From Macellibacteroides fermentans (lineage in GTDB: Bacteria; Bacteroidota; Bacteroidia; Bacteroidales; Tannerellaceae), in NCBI RefSeq assembly GCF_013409575.1, contig NZ_JACCCY010000001.1:62001-126000 (forward strand): a stretch of DNA of 64,000 nt. The letters run 5' to 3'. The position numbers and the translations under genes were made by a program. The notes below the pieces were generated by a model. It did not search any database, had not been told where the DNA came from, and was given only the letters and a program-made list of their open reading frames with translations. Of this stretch, positions 1-9,044 are shown piece by piece (positions within the stretch are counted from its first letter, which is position 1; each line of letters starts with the position of its first letter).

Positions 1-167
1 GGGCGCAGGTCACAGGCTACAGAGGTGAAACCAAAACCCTCGAACAAATGGAAGGCCGTGTAAAAAGAGACGTATGGTATCTTGAAAACTGGAGCTTTTT
101 CTTAGATCTTAAGATTATTGTACTTACCGTAGTTAACATGTTTAAAGGCGAAAAAAACGCCTATTGA
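1..167 (+). CDS. Sugar transferase, C-terminal end only
   Basis: The window opens inside a gene whose last 54 codons can be read from base 3 to a TGA at 165-167. The fragment contains VTGYRGET near its start and the string RVKRDVWYLENWSFFLDLKI, then a hydrophobic stretch and MFKGEKNAY. This is the typical C-terminus of polyprenyl-phosphate hexose-1-phosphate transferases (bacterial sugar transferase family, WbaP/WcaJ-like), which start exopolysaccharide or O-glycan assembly at the inner membrane. The N-terminal membrane segments lie outside the window. The family call rests on recognising this tail. Confidence 0.8.
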   Translation, partial: AQVTGYRGETKTLEQMEGRVKRDVWYLENWSFFLDLKIIVLTVVNMFKGEKNAY

Positions 168-221
168 TTTATTTGCTGCACACTTTTTGAGTATTTGTGT
201 AACTGCATTCCGATTTTGTTA

Positions 222-229
222 TATCTTTG
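222..229 (+). promoter_or_regulatory. Bacteroidetes -7 box, yqgF promoter
   Basis: TATCTTTG fits the Bacteroidetes sigma consensus TAnnTTTG. It ends only 6 bases before the ATG at 236, so the transcript would start at or next to the start codon, suggesting a leaderless mRNA. Confidence 0.6.
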
Positions 230-235
230 CAGCCG

Positions 236-664
236 ATGGGAAGAATTCTGGCTATAGATTATGGGCGCAAAAGAAGTGGATTGGCTGTTACAGATACATT
301 ACAGCTTATAGCCACGGGGTTGACTACCGTTCCGAGTGGTGAGTTGGTGAAGTATCTTTCCGACTATGTCTCGAAGGAACCCGTAGATTTATTTGTTGTA
401 GGATTGCCTAAGCAGATGAACAATGAGCTGTCGGAAAATATGATACATATTGAAGCTTTTGTAAAACATCTCAAAAGAATTATTCCAACTATTCCCGTTG
501 TGTTTTCGGACGAACGCTTTACATCCGTATTGGCTCATAGAGCCATGCTGGAAGGTGGCTTAAAAAAGAAAAAAAGACAAGATAAAGGCTTGGTTGATGA
601 AATTAGTGCTGTAATTATCTTGCAAGATTATTTAGAAAGTAACAAATATCAGTTTAAGTTATGA
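236..664 (+). CDS. yqgF: YqgF/RuvX-type RNase H-fold nuclease
   Basis: A 142-residue protein of the YqgF (RuvX) family, an RNase H-fold nuclease linked to Holliday junction resolution and, in E. coli, to 16S rRNA 5' end processing. The N-terminal AIDYGRKRSGLAVTD carries the first catalytic Asp, VVGLPKQMN follows, and FSDERFTS holds the family's DERFTS motif. The C-terminal part KKRQDKGLVDEISAVIILQDYL is also typical. A TTG at 227 would add three residues but lies inside the promoter box, so ATG 236 is chosen. Its TGA overlaps the ATG of def by 4 bases (ATGA), implying translational coupling. Confidence 0.93.
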   Translation: MGRILAIDYGRKRSGLAVTDTLQLIATGLTTVPSGELVKYLSDYVSKEPVDLFVVGLPKQMNNELSENMIHIEAFVKHLKRIIPTIPVVFSDERFTSVLAHRAMLEGGLKKKKRQDKGLVDEISAVIILQDYLESNKYQFKL

Positions 665-1218
665 TTTTACCCGTATTTTTATATGGACAGGCCGTGTTAC
701 GTCAGAAGGCCGAAGATGTTGCAAAAGATTATCCTGAAATTATAAAACTAGTCGCCGATATGTATGATACGATGTATCATGCAGATGGGGTTGGACTGGC
801 TGCTCCTCAGATAGGTTTGTCAATACGTCTGCTTGTTATTGATGCAAATGTATTGGGTGATGATTTCCCGGAATGCGTAGGTTTTAAAAGAACGATGATT
901 AATCCGGATATTATTGAAAGGAGTGAAGAGGAGATTCTTTTAGAAGAAGGCTGCCTTAGTATTCCGGGTATAAGTGAAAAAGTATCCAGAGCCAAAGTTA
1001 TAAAGGTGAAATATCTGGATGAAGACTTTGTTGAACACGAGGAAACCATAGACGGTTTTGCTGCCCGCGTAGTGCAGCACGAGTGCGAACATTTGGAAGG
1101 TAAAGTTTTTATTGACAATATATCGGCCATACGCCGTCAATTAAATAAAGGAAAAATCAATAGTATTCTCAAAGGAACAGTAAAATGTTCTTACAGAGCT
1201 AAAGCTGTTGGTAAATAA
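661..1218 (+). CDS. def: Peptide deformylase
   Basis: Removes the formyl group from the initiator methionine of new proteins in the cytoplasm. All three metal-site motifs of the family are visible: GVGLAAPQIG (motif 1), EEGCLSIPG (motif 2, with the ligand Cys) and QHECEHLEG (motif 3, HExxH with two His ligands and the catalytic Glu). At 185 residues it has the normal length. Its start codon overlaps the yqgF stop, so the two form one operon. Confidence 0.97.
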   Translation: MILPVFLYGQAVLRQKAEDVAKDYPEIIKLVADMYDTMYHADGVGLAAPQIGLSIRLLVIDANVLGDDFPECVGFKRTMINPDIIERSEEEILLEEGCLSIPGISEKVSRAKVIKVKYLDEDFVEHEETIDGFAARVVQHECEHLEGKVFIDNISAIRRQLNKGKINSILKGTVKCSYRAKAVGK

Positions 1219-1240
1219 ATGTTTCATTTAATTTATTAAT

Positions 1241-2788
1241 ATGACATCATTAAGTAAAAACATTCAGGATCTTCGGGAACGTAAAGCTCTTGTAGAGATG
1301 GGTGGTGGTGAAGCTGCGATTGAAAAGCAGGTTGCGATGGGTAAATTAACCGCTCGCGAACGAATCATTACCTTATTGGATAAGAATTCTTTTCATGAAT
1401 ACGACTTGTTCGTTGACCATGACGGCCGTGATTTTGGCATGGAAAATAAAGTGTTGCATGGAGATGGAGTAATTACCGGTACCGGTACCATTTTTGGCGC
1501 ACCTATTTGTATCTACGCTCAGGACTTTACAGTTGCAGGTGGATCTTTAGGATTAAAGCACGCACGTAAGATCACTAAAATCATGGATCACGCCTTGAAA
1601 ATGAAGTGCCCAATCATTGGAATCAATGACTCGGGTGGTGCTCGTATTCAGGAAGGGGTAGGGGCTTTGGCTGGCTACGGAGAAATTTTTTATCGCAATA
1701 CAATCTGTTCGGGGGTAATTCCTCAGATTTCTTTAATCTTAGGCCCATGTGCCGGAGGTGCAGTATATTCTCCAGCATTAACAGACTTCGTATTTGTGGT
1801 AGAAAATATTTCTAAGATGTTTATTACCGGTCCGAATGTAATTAAAACAGTTTTAGGCGAAGATATTTCAATGGAGGACCTTGGCGGTGCCCGCGTACAT
1901 GCCGAAATTACAGGTAATGCCCATTTTTATGCACAGAGCGAGCTTGAATGTTTTGACCAAATCAAGAAACTGGTAAGCCTTATTCCATGGAATAACATGG
2001 AACGTGCAAAATCTATCGAACCAAAAGAACCTTCTGCAAAATTAAACATCGAACAGGTTGTTCCTGCAGATCCTAAGAAACCTTATGATGTACGCGATGT
2101 TATTAAGTGTATTGTTGACGACTCTGACTTCCTTGAAATTCAGGAGCTTTGGGCTGCAAACATTGTAATAGGATTTGGTCGTATGGGTGGCGAAACAGTT
2201 GGTTTCGTAGCTAATCAGCCTATGGTGTTGGCCGGTGTGCTTGATTGCGACAGCTCAGACAAGGCTGCTCGTTTTATCCGCTTCTGCGATGCCTTTAATA
2301 TTCCTATTATTACACTAGAAGATATGCCTGGTTATCTGCCTGGAGTTGACCAGGAGCATGCCGGTGTGATTCGTCACGGTGCTAAGGTATTGTATGCTTA
2401 TTCTGAAGCTACTGTTCCTAAGGTTACCGTAATCTTGCGTAAAGCATATGGTGGTGGTTACATTGCCATGAATTCACGTCACCTTGGTGCCGACTTTATG
2501 TTTGCATGGCCAAGTGCCGAGATTGCCGTAATGGGTCCGGAAGGTGCTGCCAATATAATTTTCAGAAAAGAGATTATGGAAGCAGAAGACCAGGATGCAA
2601 TGCGTCAGGAAAAAGTGAAAGAGTATATTGAGAAGTTTGCCAATCCATATGTGGCGGCATCCAAAGGCTTTATTGACTCTGTAATTGAGCCAAAGGAAAC
2701 ACGTTCGTTGCTACTACATGCATTGAAACTGTCTGTATTGAAGAGCGAAGACCGTCCTGCAAAAAAACACGGAATACCTCCGTTCTGA
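1241..2788 (+). CDS. Acyl-CoA carboxyltransferase (propionyl/methylmalonyl-CoA type)
   Basis: A 515-residue carboxyltransferase of the PccB/MmdA family, which moves CO2 between carboxybiotin and an acyl-CoA. In Bacteroidales this reaction normally belongs to the methylmalonyl-CoA/propionyl-CoA interconversion of the succinate-propionate route. It contains two crotonase-like halves: the N half with NDSGGARIQEGVGALAGYGE and GPCAGGAVYSPALTDF, the C half with DMPGYLPGVDQEHAGVIRHG and the AYGGGYIAMNSRHLGAD region. The biotin carrier gene follows. Neither a biotin carboxylase (AccC) nor the membrane MmdB subunit is nearby, so carboxylase and decarboxylase roles cannot be told apart. It starts 22 bases after def with no separate promoter seen. 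Confidence 0.93.
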   Translation: MTSLSKNIQDLRERKALVEMGGGEAAIEKQVAMGKLTARERIITLLDKNSFHEYDLFVDHDGRDFGMENKVLHGDGVITGTGTIFGAPICIYAQDFTVAGGSLGLKHARKITKIMDHALKMKCPIIGINDSGGARIQEGVGALAGYGEIFYRNTICSGVIPQISLILGPCAGGAVYSPALTDFVFVVENISKMFITGPNVIKTVLGEDISMEDLGGARVHAEITGNAHFYAQSELECFDQIKKLVSLIPWNNMERAKSIEPKEPSAKLNIEQVVPADPKKPYDVRDVIKCIVDDSDFLEIQELWAANIVIGFGRMGGETVGFVANQPMVLAGVLDCDSSDKAARFIRFCDAFNIPIITLEDMPGYLPGVDQEHAGVIRHGAKVLYAYSEATVPKVTVILRKAYGGGYIAMNSRHLGADFMFAWPSAEIAVMGPEGAANIIFRKEIMEAEDQDAMRQEKVKEYIEKFANPYVAASKGFIDSVIEPKETRSLLLHALKLSVLKSEDRPAKKHGIPPF

Positions 2789-2797
2789 TCAATAAAT

Positions 2798-2826
2798 ATA
2801 AGAGCTGGCCTGTTGCCGGCTCTTAT
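2798..2826 (+). repeat. Hairpin between carboxyltransferase and biotin carrier genes
   Basis: ATAAGAGCTGGC and GCCGGCTCTTAT form a 12-bp stem with one G.T pair around the loop CTGTT. It begins 10 bases after the carboxyltransferase stop. No uninterrupted T-run follows, so it looks more like a partial terminator or an mRNA-stabilising or processing site than a full terminator. Confidence 0.7.
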
Positions 2827-2855
2827 GAAATATATCTTTCATTAAACTGAATAAA

Positions 2856-3176
2856 ATGGAAAAGAATGAATATGTTGATTTTGTAGTTACAGCACGTAAA
2901 TACAAAACATTATTAACAAATAAATATTTAGCTCGCGAAGTTTGGCAGAAGCCTTTTCCGGGTGATGTTATTTCTAAACTTCCAGGAACCATTATTCGTG
3001 TAGATGTAGAGCAGGGACAAGAGGTTAAAGCCGGCGAATTGCTTCTAATACATGAAGCTATGAAAATGCAAAATCGAATAGTTGCTCCAGTGTCTGGTGT
3101 TATCATTGAGATGCATGTTCAGGAAGGAGAAAAAATCAGTAAGAATCATTTGATGCTAAAAATAGAACCTAAGTGA
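2856..3176 (+). CDS. Biotin carboxyl carrier protein (biotinyl domain)
   Basis: A 106-residue small subunit carrying the biotin that shuttles CO2 to the carboxyltransferase encoded just upstream. The C-terminal ~70 residues are a biotinyl/lipoyl domain with the biotinylation motif HEAMKMQN (Lys about residue 70), preceded by LPGTIIRVDVEQGQEVKAGE and followed by the mirrored half VSGVIIEMHVQEGEKI. Unlike the longer BCCP/MmdC type, there is no Pro/Ala-rich linker, only a short charged N-terminus. A hairpin separates it from its partner gene. Confidence 0.93.
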   Translation: MEKNEYVDFVVTARKYKTLLTNKYLAREVWQKPFPGDVISKLPGTIIRVDVEQGQEVKAGELLLIHEAMKMQNRIVAPVSGVIIEMHVQEGEKISKNHLMLKIEPK

Positions 3177-3187
3177 GATAAATTACT

Positions 3188-3195
3188 TATTTTTG
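3188..3195 (+). promoter_or_regulatory. -7 box, TPR protein promoter
   Basis: TATTTTTG matches TAnnTTTG, 24 bases before the chosen ATG at 3220. It overlaps an in-frame TTG at 3193 and thereby argues against that upstream start. Confidence 0.5.
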
Positions 3196-3219
3196 CCTTT
3201 CAAACTTATGCAATTTAGG

Positions 3220-5334
3220 ATGAAAAAGGCAATACTGTTTTTACTGATACAATTATGTTCACTTTCGCTGGTCGCTCAGATAAATACTGACAGGGTACTT
3301 GCTATTGGGAGGAATGCATTATATTTTGAAGATTATGTACTTTCTATTCAATATTTTAATCAGGTTATCAGATCGAAGCCATGGTTGGCAGAACCCTATT
3401 TTTACAGGGCGATAGCGAAAGTGAATTTAGATGATTTCAAGGGGGCCGAAGAAGACTGTACTTTATGTCTTGAGCGGAACCCTTTTTTAGTACAGGCCTA
3501 CTACTGCCGGGGTATTGCAAGGCAAAGTCAGGATAATTACGAAGGTGCCATTGCCGATTATACAAAAGGACTTGAGTTTAAGCCCGAAGACCGTCAGATG
3601 CTTGTTAACAAGGCGGTTGCAAATATTCAGATGAAAAACTTCAAGGCTGCTGAGACTGAATTCGATAAACTTATGAAGCTCTTCCCTAAATATACGGTCA
3701 ACTACCTGACCCGTGGTGCTATGTATCTTGAAAAGGGCGATTCTATCAAAGCGTTGGCCGACTATAATAAAGCCATTGAACTTGATCCCTACTACGCCCA
3801 GGCTTATGGCAACAGAGCGTTGTTGCATTATCAGATGAATAAACTTCCGCAGGCCTTGGATGATCTAAACGAAGCTATCCGTCTCGAAACCAGAGAAGGG
3901 GGATATTATATAAACCGTGGATTGGTGAAATACCAGCTGAATGACCTCAGAGGGGCCATGGCCGACTATGATCAGGTGATCTGGATGGATAGTCAGAATC
4001 TGATTGCCCGTTTTAATCGGGGATTACTCCGCTTTCAGGTTGGTGATAACAACCGGGCAATCGAAGACTTTGATGTAGTAATTGAACTGGAACCCGATAA
4101 CTATATGGCATATTACAACCGGGCCTTGTTGTTTATGGAAACGGGTAATTATAGGGGAGCTATAGCCGACTTTAATGTTGTGTTGGAGCAATATCCAAAC
4201 TTTCTGCCGGGTTATTACAGCCGATCAGAGGCAAAACGCAAGTTAAGGGATGAGAAGGGGGCCGATAGAGATTATTGGACAGCCTTTGAAATGGAGCAGA
4301 AGATGAAGAAAGACAAATCGGCTGCCAAACCAAACAACGCTGCAGTTGCACAGAATGGTTCAGGTACGCAGACCGATAACGAAGAAAATACCCGCGAAAA
4401 ATCGGATAAAAATATAAATAAGTTCAACAGACTTGTAGTATACGACAAAGAAGAGGAGCGCAAGAGCAAGTATCAGAGCGAAGTCAGAGGTCGTGTTCAG
4501 GATCGCCATGTACGTGTAGACCTGGAGCCGCTGTTCGTTCTTACATACTATGAAAAGGCAGAGCAGGTAAAGAAGATCGTGTATTACGACAAGATGATCG
4601 AGTCTTATAATTCAAAAATGCTGCTTCCAAGGAAATTGCTTGTTACAAATGAAGAGGCAGCCCTTACCGAAGCGCAGATTGGAATGCATTTTGCATCCAT
4701 TAACGACTATTCTGCCAAGCTGGCCGCAAATCCGAATCTTGCCAATGCATACTTTGGCAGAGCGCTTGATTATATGCTGGTGCAGGACTTTGCCGAAGCA
4801 ATTGAAGACTTTAATAAAGTGATCGAACTGGATCCCTCTTTTGCCATGGCCTATTTTAACAGAGCTGTTGTCCGTTACAAGCGTCTCGAATACGAGCTTT
4901 CGCAGACGGACACCTACAGCAGTCAGGAGCAAAATAACAGTCTTAACCTCAGTACAGCCTCTAAACAGCAGAGCCTTGTCGCACCATCGGCCGATGCTTC
5001 AACGGCTAAGTTGAAAGATAACAAACGTGCTTACGAACATGAACTGATTGTCCGCGACTATGATAAAGTTATCCAACTTAATCCGGGTTATGTATACGCC
5101 TATTTCAACAGGGGTAACCTGCGGTGTGTACAGCGCGATTTCAGAGCCGCTATCGAAGACTATAATGAAGCTATAAGACGTGATCCGGAATTTGCGGAAG
5201 CCTATTTTAACAGAGGACTTACGCGATTGTCTTTAGGAGATACCGATCGGGGTATTGCCGACTTGAGTAAGGCTGGCGAACTTGGAATTATAAATTCGTA
5301 TAGCATTATAAAGCGGATGACAAGTAACCAGTAA
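3220..5334 (+). CDS. Secreted TPR-repeat protein
   Basis: A roughly 704-residue protein with a signal peptide (MKKAILFLLIQLCSLSLVAQ), so it is periplasmic or surface-exposed. The rest is mostly tetratricopeptide repeats of the pattern A.AY..RG......G....A..DY.KA..L.P. About ten units lie in the first half. A low-complexity charged linker (around KKDKSAAKPNNAAVAQNG) and a segment DLEPLFVLTYYEKAEQVKKI follow, then further repeats run to the C-terminus. No enzymatic domain is visible; TPR arrays mediate protein-protein contacts. Start ATG 3220 is chosen because it begins the signal peptide and lies downstream of the promoter; ATG 3208 is the alternative. It stands alone between the carboxylase genes and thrS. 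The partner is unknown. Confidence 0.85.
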   Translation: MKKAILFLLIQLCSLSLVAQINTDRVLAIGRNALYFEDYVLSIQYFNQVIRSKPWLAEPYFYRAIAKVNLDDFKGAEEDCTLCLERNPFLVQAYYCRGIARQSQDNYEGAIADYTKGLEFKPEDRQMLVNKAVANIQMKNFKAAETEFDKLMKLFPKYTVNYLTRGAMYLEKGDSIKALADYNKAIELDPYYAQAYGNRALLHYQMNKLPQALDDLNEAIRLETREGGYYINRGLVKYQLNDLRGAMADYDQVIWMDSQNLIARFNRGLLRFQVGDNNRAIEDFDVVIELEPDNYMAYYNRALLFMETGNYRGAIADFNVVLEQYPNFLPGYYSRSEAKRKLRDEKGADRDYWTAFEMEQKMKKDKSAAKPNNAAVAQNGSGTQTDNEENTREKSDKNINKFNRLVVYDKEEERKSKYQSEVRGRVQDRHVRVDLEPLFVLTYYEKAEQVKKIVYYDKMIESYNSKMLLPRKLLVTNEEAALTEAQIGMHFASINDYSAKLAANPNLANAYFGRALDYMLVQDFAEAIEDFNKVIELDPSFAMAYFNRAVVRYKRLEYELSQTDTYSSQEQNNSLNLSTASKQQSLVAPSADASTAKLKDNKRAYEHELIVRDYDKVIQLNPGYVYAYFNRGNLRCVQRDFRAAIEDYNEAIRRDPEFAEAYFNRGLTRLSLGDTDRGIADLSKAGELGIINSYSIIKRMTSNQ

Positions 5335-5431
5335 ATTCGTTGTTTGATAATAAGATGTTCCAATTTTAATTTTATTACAGTTGGATAATGAAGATTTTAG
5401 GTAAATAGTTAATAATTTAAAAAAAGAATGC

Positions 5432-5439
5432 TACCTTTG
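5432..5439 (+). promoter_or_regulatory. -7 box, thrS operon promoter
   Basis: TACCTTTG matches TAnnTTTG. It sits just inside a reading frame that opens at ATG 5428, which shows that this upstream ATG cannot be the start of the transcribed gene and moves the thrS start to 5455. Confidence 0.7.
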
Positions 5440-5454
5440 CATCCTAGTTTGAAA

Positions 5455-7425
5455 ATGAATGTGCAGAATATGATAAAGATTACATTTCCGGATGATTCCG
5501 TAAGAGAATATGCTGAAGGAACAACTGCGATGCAAATTGCAGAAAGCATCAGTTCCCGTTTGGCACAGGATGTGTTGGCTGCCAGCGTTAATGGAGAGAT
5601 ATGGGATTTAACGAGACCTATTACTTCGGATTCGGCAGTTAAATTGTTTAAGTGGGATGACGCAGAAGGAAAGCATGCTTTCTGGCATTCCAGTGCTCAC
5701 CTTATGGCCGAAGCGCTTCAGGAGCTGTTTCCCGGTACCAAGTTTGGTATAGGTCCGGCGATAGAGAACGGATTTTACTATGATGTAGATCCCGAAACAC
5801 CAATTAAAGATAGCGATTTTCCGGCTATCGAAGCTAAAATGCTGGAATTGGTTGCGCGCAAGGAGAGTATTAAAAGAGAAAGTATCTCCAAAGAAGATGC
5901 CATCAAAATGTTTGGCGATCGGGGAGAAACCTATAAAACAGAGCTGATCGGCGAATTGGCAGACGGTACGATTACCACCTACACACAAGGTAACTTTACC
6001 GACTTGTGTCGCGGACCGCATTTACCAAACACGTCTTACATTAAGGCTGTTAAGATATTGAGCGTTGCCGGTGCCTATTGGAGAGGTGACGAAAAACGTA
6101 AACAGCTGGTTCGTCTCTACGGTATCACCTTCCCTAAGAAGAAGATGCTTGATGAGTATCTGGCTCTATTGGAAGAGGCTAAGAAGCGTGACCACCGTAA
6201 GTTGGGTAAAGAACTTGAATTGTTTACCTTCTCTCAGGCAGTTGGACAGGGATTACCTTTGTGGTTGCCCCGTGGAACGCAATTGCGTATGCGCCTGGAA
6301 GACTTCCTGAAACGTATTCAGAAGCGTTACGGTTACCAGCAGGTAATTACTCCGCATATCGGACAGAAGGAATTATATATTACCTCTGGTCACTATGCAA
6401 AATATGGAAAAGATTCATTCCAGCCTATCCATACACCGCAGGATGGCGAAGAGTTCTTGCTAAAGCCAATGAACTGTCCGCATCACTGCGAAATTTTCAA
6501 AGCATTTCCACGTTCTTACAAGGATCTGCCTATTCGTTTTGCAGAGTTCGGTACGGTATATCGTTACGAGCAAAGCGGCGAGTTGCATGGATTGACTCGG
6601 GTTCGTGGATTTACGCAGGATGATGCCCACCTGTTTTGCCGTCCGGATCAGCTGAAGGATGAGTTCCTAAAAGTGATGGATATTATATTCATAATTTTCA
6701 AAGCACTCGACTTCGAGAATTTTGAAGCACAGATTTCATTGAGAGATCCCAATAATAAAGAAAAATATATCGGTTCTGACGAGAACTGGGACAAAGCAGA
6801 ACGAGCTATTGTTGAAGCATGTCAGGAAAAGGGTCTTAAGGCTAAAGTAGAACTTGGCGAAGCTGCATTCTACGGACCAAAGCTCGACTTTATGGTTAAA
6901 GACGCCATTGGCCGTCGCTGGCAGCTTGGAACGATCCAGGTTGACTATAACCTGCCCGAGCGCTTTGAACTAGAATATACCGGAGATGATAACAAGAAAC
7001 ACCGTCCTGTTATGATTCACCGTGCTCCGTTCGGTTCTATGGAGCGATTTGTTGCAGTTCTTATCGAGCACACTGGAGGTAAATTCCCCTTGTGGCTTAC
7101 ACCAGACCAGGTGGTAATCATGCCTATCAGCGAGAAGTTCAACGAATATGCTTATAAGGTATCTTCTATGCTTGAAGATCAGGATATAAGAGTCCTTGTT
7201 GATGATAGAAATGAGAAAATTGGCCGTAAGATACGTGACAATGAATTGAAGCGCATCCCATATATGCTGGTTGTGGGAGAGAAAGAAGCAGAAAATGATG
7301 AAGTTTCTGTAAGAAAACAGGGCGAAGGTGATAAAGGTTCGATGAATATTACTACCTTTGCATCGCTTTTGAATGCAGAAGTGGAAGAAATGATGAACCA
7401 CTGGCAAAAGAAAGAAGGTAAATAA
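5455..7425 (+). CDS. thrS: Threonyl-tRNA synthetase
   Basis: A class II aminoacyl-tRNA synthetase charging tRNA-Thr, about 656 residues, the usual length. Domains in order: N-terminal TGS domain ([20 protein letters not shown]), editing/SAD domain with [14 protein letters not shown], catalytic core with the motif 2 region [11 protein letters not shown] and [12 protein letters not shown], motif 3 region [11 protein letters not shown], and the anticodon-binding domain ([14 protein letters not shown]). ATG 5455 is chosen because the earlier in-frame ATG at 5428 precedes the promoter box at 5432-5439; ATG 5470 would trim the N-terminus to the TGS domain. It heads the conserved thrS-infC-rpmI-rplT cluster. 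Confidence 0.97.
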   Translation: MNVQNMIKITFPDDSVREYAEGTTAMQIAESISSRLAQDVLAASVNGEIWDLTRPITSDSAVKLFKWDDAEGKHAFWHSSAHLMAEALQELFPGTKFGIGPAIENGFYYDVDPETPIKDSDFPAIEAKMLELVARKESIKRESISKEDAIKMFGDRGETYKTELIGELADGTITTYTQGNFTDLCRGPHLPNTSYIKAVKILSVAGAYWRGDEKRKQLVRLYGITFPKKKMLDEYLALLEEAKKRDHRKLGKELELFTFSQAVGQGLPLWLPRGTQLRMRLEDFLKRIQKRYGYQQVITPHIGQKELYITSGHYAKYGKDSFQPIHTPQDGEEFLLKPMNCPHHCEIFKAFPRSYKDLPIRFAEFGTVYRYEQSGELHGLTRVRGFTQDDAHLFCRPDQLKDEFLKVMDIIFIIFKALDFENFEAQISLRDPNNKEKYIGSDENWDKAERAIVEACQEKGLKAKVELGEAAFYGPKLDFMVKDAIGRRWQLGTIQVDYNLPERFELEYTGDDNKKHRPVMIHRAPFGSMERFVAVLIEHTGGKFPLWLTPDQVVIMPISEKFNEYAYKVSSMLEDQDIRVLVDDRNEKIGRKIRDNELKRIPYMLVVGEKEAENDEVSVRKQGEGDKGSMNITTFASLLNAEVEEMMNHWQKKEGK

Positions 7426-7430
7426 CTAAT

Positions 7431-7439
7431 AAGGAGGAG
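7431..7439 (+). promoter_or_regulatory. Strong Shine-Dalgarno-like site before infC
   Basis: AAGGAGGAG is a perfect anti-SD complement, which is rare in this phylum. It lies about 17 bases from its GGAGG core to ATG 7455, longer than the usual spacing. A TGA at 7452-7454 excludes any upstream in-frame start, so the spacing is real. Confidence 0.55.
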
Positions 7440-7454
7440 AATAAATCTTTTTGA

Positions 7455-8084
7455 ATGAAGAATGACAATCTGAAAGAACAGTATCGAATTAACGAACGTA
7501 TCCGTGTACGTGAGGTTCGTTTAGTGGGTGATAACGTAGAACAAGGGGTTTTCCCTACATCACAGGCATTGCGAATTGCTGAAGACTTGGGACTTGATCT
7601 TGTTGAAATTTCGCCAAATGCTGCCCCCCCCGTTTGTAAAGTAACCGATTATCAGAAATTTCTCTATCAGCAAAAAAAGCGTCAGAAAGAGCAGAAAGCT
7701 AAATCTGTTAAAGTGGTGGTAAAAGAAATTCGTTTCGGACCTCAGACAGATGACCATGATTATGACTTTAAATTAAAGCATGCTAAAGGGTTCCTTGAAG
7801 AGGGAGCTAAGGTAAAAGCCTATGTTTTCTTTAAGGGAAGATCGATCCTTTTCAAAGAGCAGGGAGAAGTTTTGCTTCTGAGATTTGCCAATGATTTGGA
7901 AGATTATGGTAAGGTTGAACAGCTTCCGGTATTGGAAGGCAAGCGTATGATTATTATGCTTACTCCCAAGAAAGCTCCGGTTCCACAGCCGCAAAAGCCT
8001 TCACAGCCTGCAGCTCCGGTTAAAAAGGTTATCGTAACACCTAAACCAAAGCCTGTCTCTGAAGAGAATAACGAAAATGAATAA
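7455..8084 (+). CDS. infC: Translation initiation factor IF-3
   Basis: Binds the 30S subunit, prevents subunit joining and checks the initiator tRNA. The N-domain begins [20 protein letters not shown] and ends in [19 protein letters not shown]. The C-domain contains [20 protein letters not shown] and [11 protein letters not shown]. At 209 residues it is about 30 longer than E. coli IF-3 because of a Pro/Lys/Gln-rich tail ([19 protein letters not shown] and on to NNENE), an extension commonly seen in this phylum. It starts with ATG rather than the AUU of E. coli infC. Confidence 0.97.
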   Translation: MKNDNLKEQYRINERIRVREVRLVGDNVEQGVFPTSQALRIAEDLGLDLVEISPNAAPPVCKVTDYQKFLYQQKKRQKEQKAKSVKVVVKEIRFGPQTDDHDYDFKLKHAKGFLEEGAKVKAYVFFKGRSILFKEQGEVLLLRFANDLEDYGKVEQLPVLEGKRMIIMLTPKKAPVPQPQKPSQPAAPVKKVIVTPKPKPVSEENNENE

Positions 8085-8133
8085 AAACGTTTGAAAGAAC
8101 GTTTATTAGTTAATAATTAAAATAAATTGGAAA

Positions 8134-8331
8134 ATGCCTAAGATGAAGACTAATTCCGGTGCCAAAAAGAGGTTCGCCCTTACCGGATCAGGTAAAATCA
8201 AAAGAAAACACGCTTTTAAAAGTCATATTTTGACTAAAAAGACTACGAAGCGCAAAAGAAATCTTACACACATTGGTCTTGTAGACAAAGTGGATGTAAA
8301 CAACGTTAAGCAGTTGCTTTGCCTTAAGTAA
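8134..8331 (+). CDS. rpmI: Ribosomal protein bL35
   Basis: A 65-residue basic protein of the large ribosomal subunit. The N-terminus [20 protein letters not shown] and the segment [14 protein letters not shown] are family hallmarks. It sits between infC and rplT as in most bacteria. Confidence 0.97.
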   Translation: MPKMKTNSGAKKRFALTGSGKIKRKHAFKSHILTKKTTKRKRNLTHIGLVDKVDVNNVKQLLCLK

Positions 8332-8436
8332 TCTTAATTAACAGCGAGTTTTAAACAACGATTTTTATTAACCGAGTGCATTAGCAAATTAAAGTTCATC
8401 GAAAGATGGCGCTAACATTCAAAACAGATTAGAATT

Positions 8437-8781
8437 ATGCCTAGATCAGTAAATCATGTTGCTTCAAGAGCAAAAAGAAAAAGGATTTTAAAACTTACCA
8501 GAGGTTATTATGGTGCAAGAAAAAACGTTTGGACCGTAGCAAAAAACACCTGGGAAAAAGGTTTGACTTATGCTTTCCGTGACCGCCGTAACAAGAAACG
8601 TAACTTCCGCGCATTGTGGATTCAACGTATCAACGCAGCTGCACGTTTGGAAGGTATGTCTTACTCACGTTTGATGGGAGCTTTACACGCTGCCGGAATC
8701 GAAATGAACCGTAAGGTATTAGCCGATTTGGCTGTAAATCACCCAGAAGCCTTCAAAGCTATCGTAGCAAAGGTTAAGTAA
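8437..8781 (+). CDS. rplT: Ribosomal protein bL20
   Basis: A 114-residue 23S rRNA-binding protein needed early in 50S assembly. [34 protein letters not shown] and [20 protein letters not shown] are typical. The 105-base gap after rpmI could hold an L20-responsive control structure as known in other bacteria, but no specific match could be made by eye. A strong terminator follows. Confidence 0.97.
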   Translation: MPRSVNHVASRAKRKRILKLTRGYYGARKNVWTVAKNTWEKGLTYAFRDRRNKKRNFRALWIQRINAAARLEGMSYSRLMGALHAAGIEMNRKVLADLAVNHPEAFKAIVAKVK

Positions 8782-8801
8782 GTTTTTTATTAACAATATT
8801 A

Positions 8802-8842
8802 AATATCGTGAGCAATGTATATTGTCTCACGATATTTTTTTT
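8802..8842 (+). terminator. Terminator of thrS-infC-rpmI-rplT
   Basis: AATATCGTGAG pairs with CTCACGATATT; inside the loop CAAT and ATTG can extend the stem. A run of eight T follows (8835-8842). It is a textbook intrinsic terminator about 20 bases after rplT. Confidence 0.93.
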
Positions 8843-9044
8843 GTACATAGGTGAGCTTCTTCCAGTACAGAATTAACATTCAGGTTTTAAACATCCTATC
8901 CCTTATTATATCCTGCTTATTTATTGCTGACTTATTTTCGAGGACTGGCTTGTGTACTTCCCTTAAGCATACGGGGGACTATTTGTTTCATAACGATAAA
9001 TTATCTCTGTTGTAACTATAAACTATTATCTTTATAACTATGAA

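Noticed and set aside
5428-5454. ATG 5428 as the thrS start
   Set aside because: It precedes the promoter box TACCTTTG at 5432-5439, so it would not be on the main transcript; the extra residues are not part of the TGS domain.
8332-8436. L20-binding leader (autoregulatory element) before rplT
   Set aside because: Known in other bacteria, but no matching pseudoknot or mimic of the 23S site could be identified by eye here.
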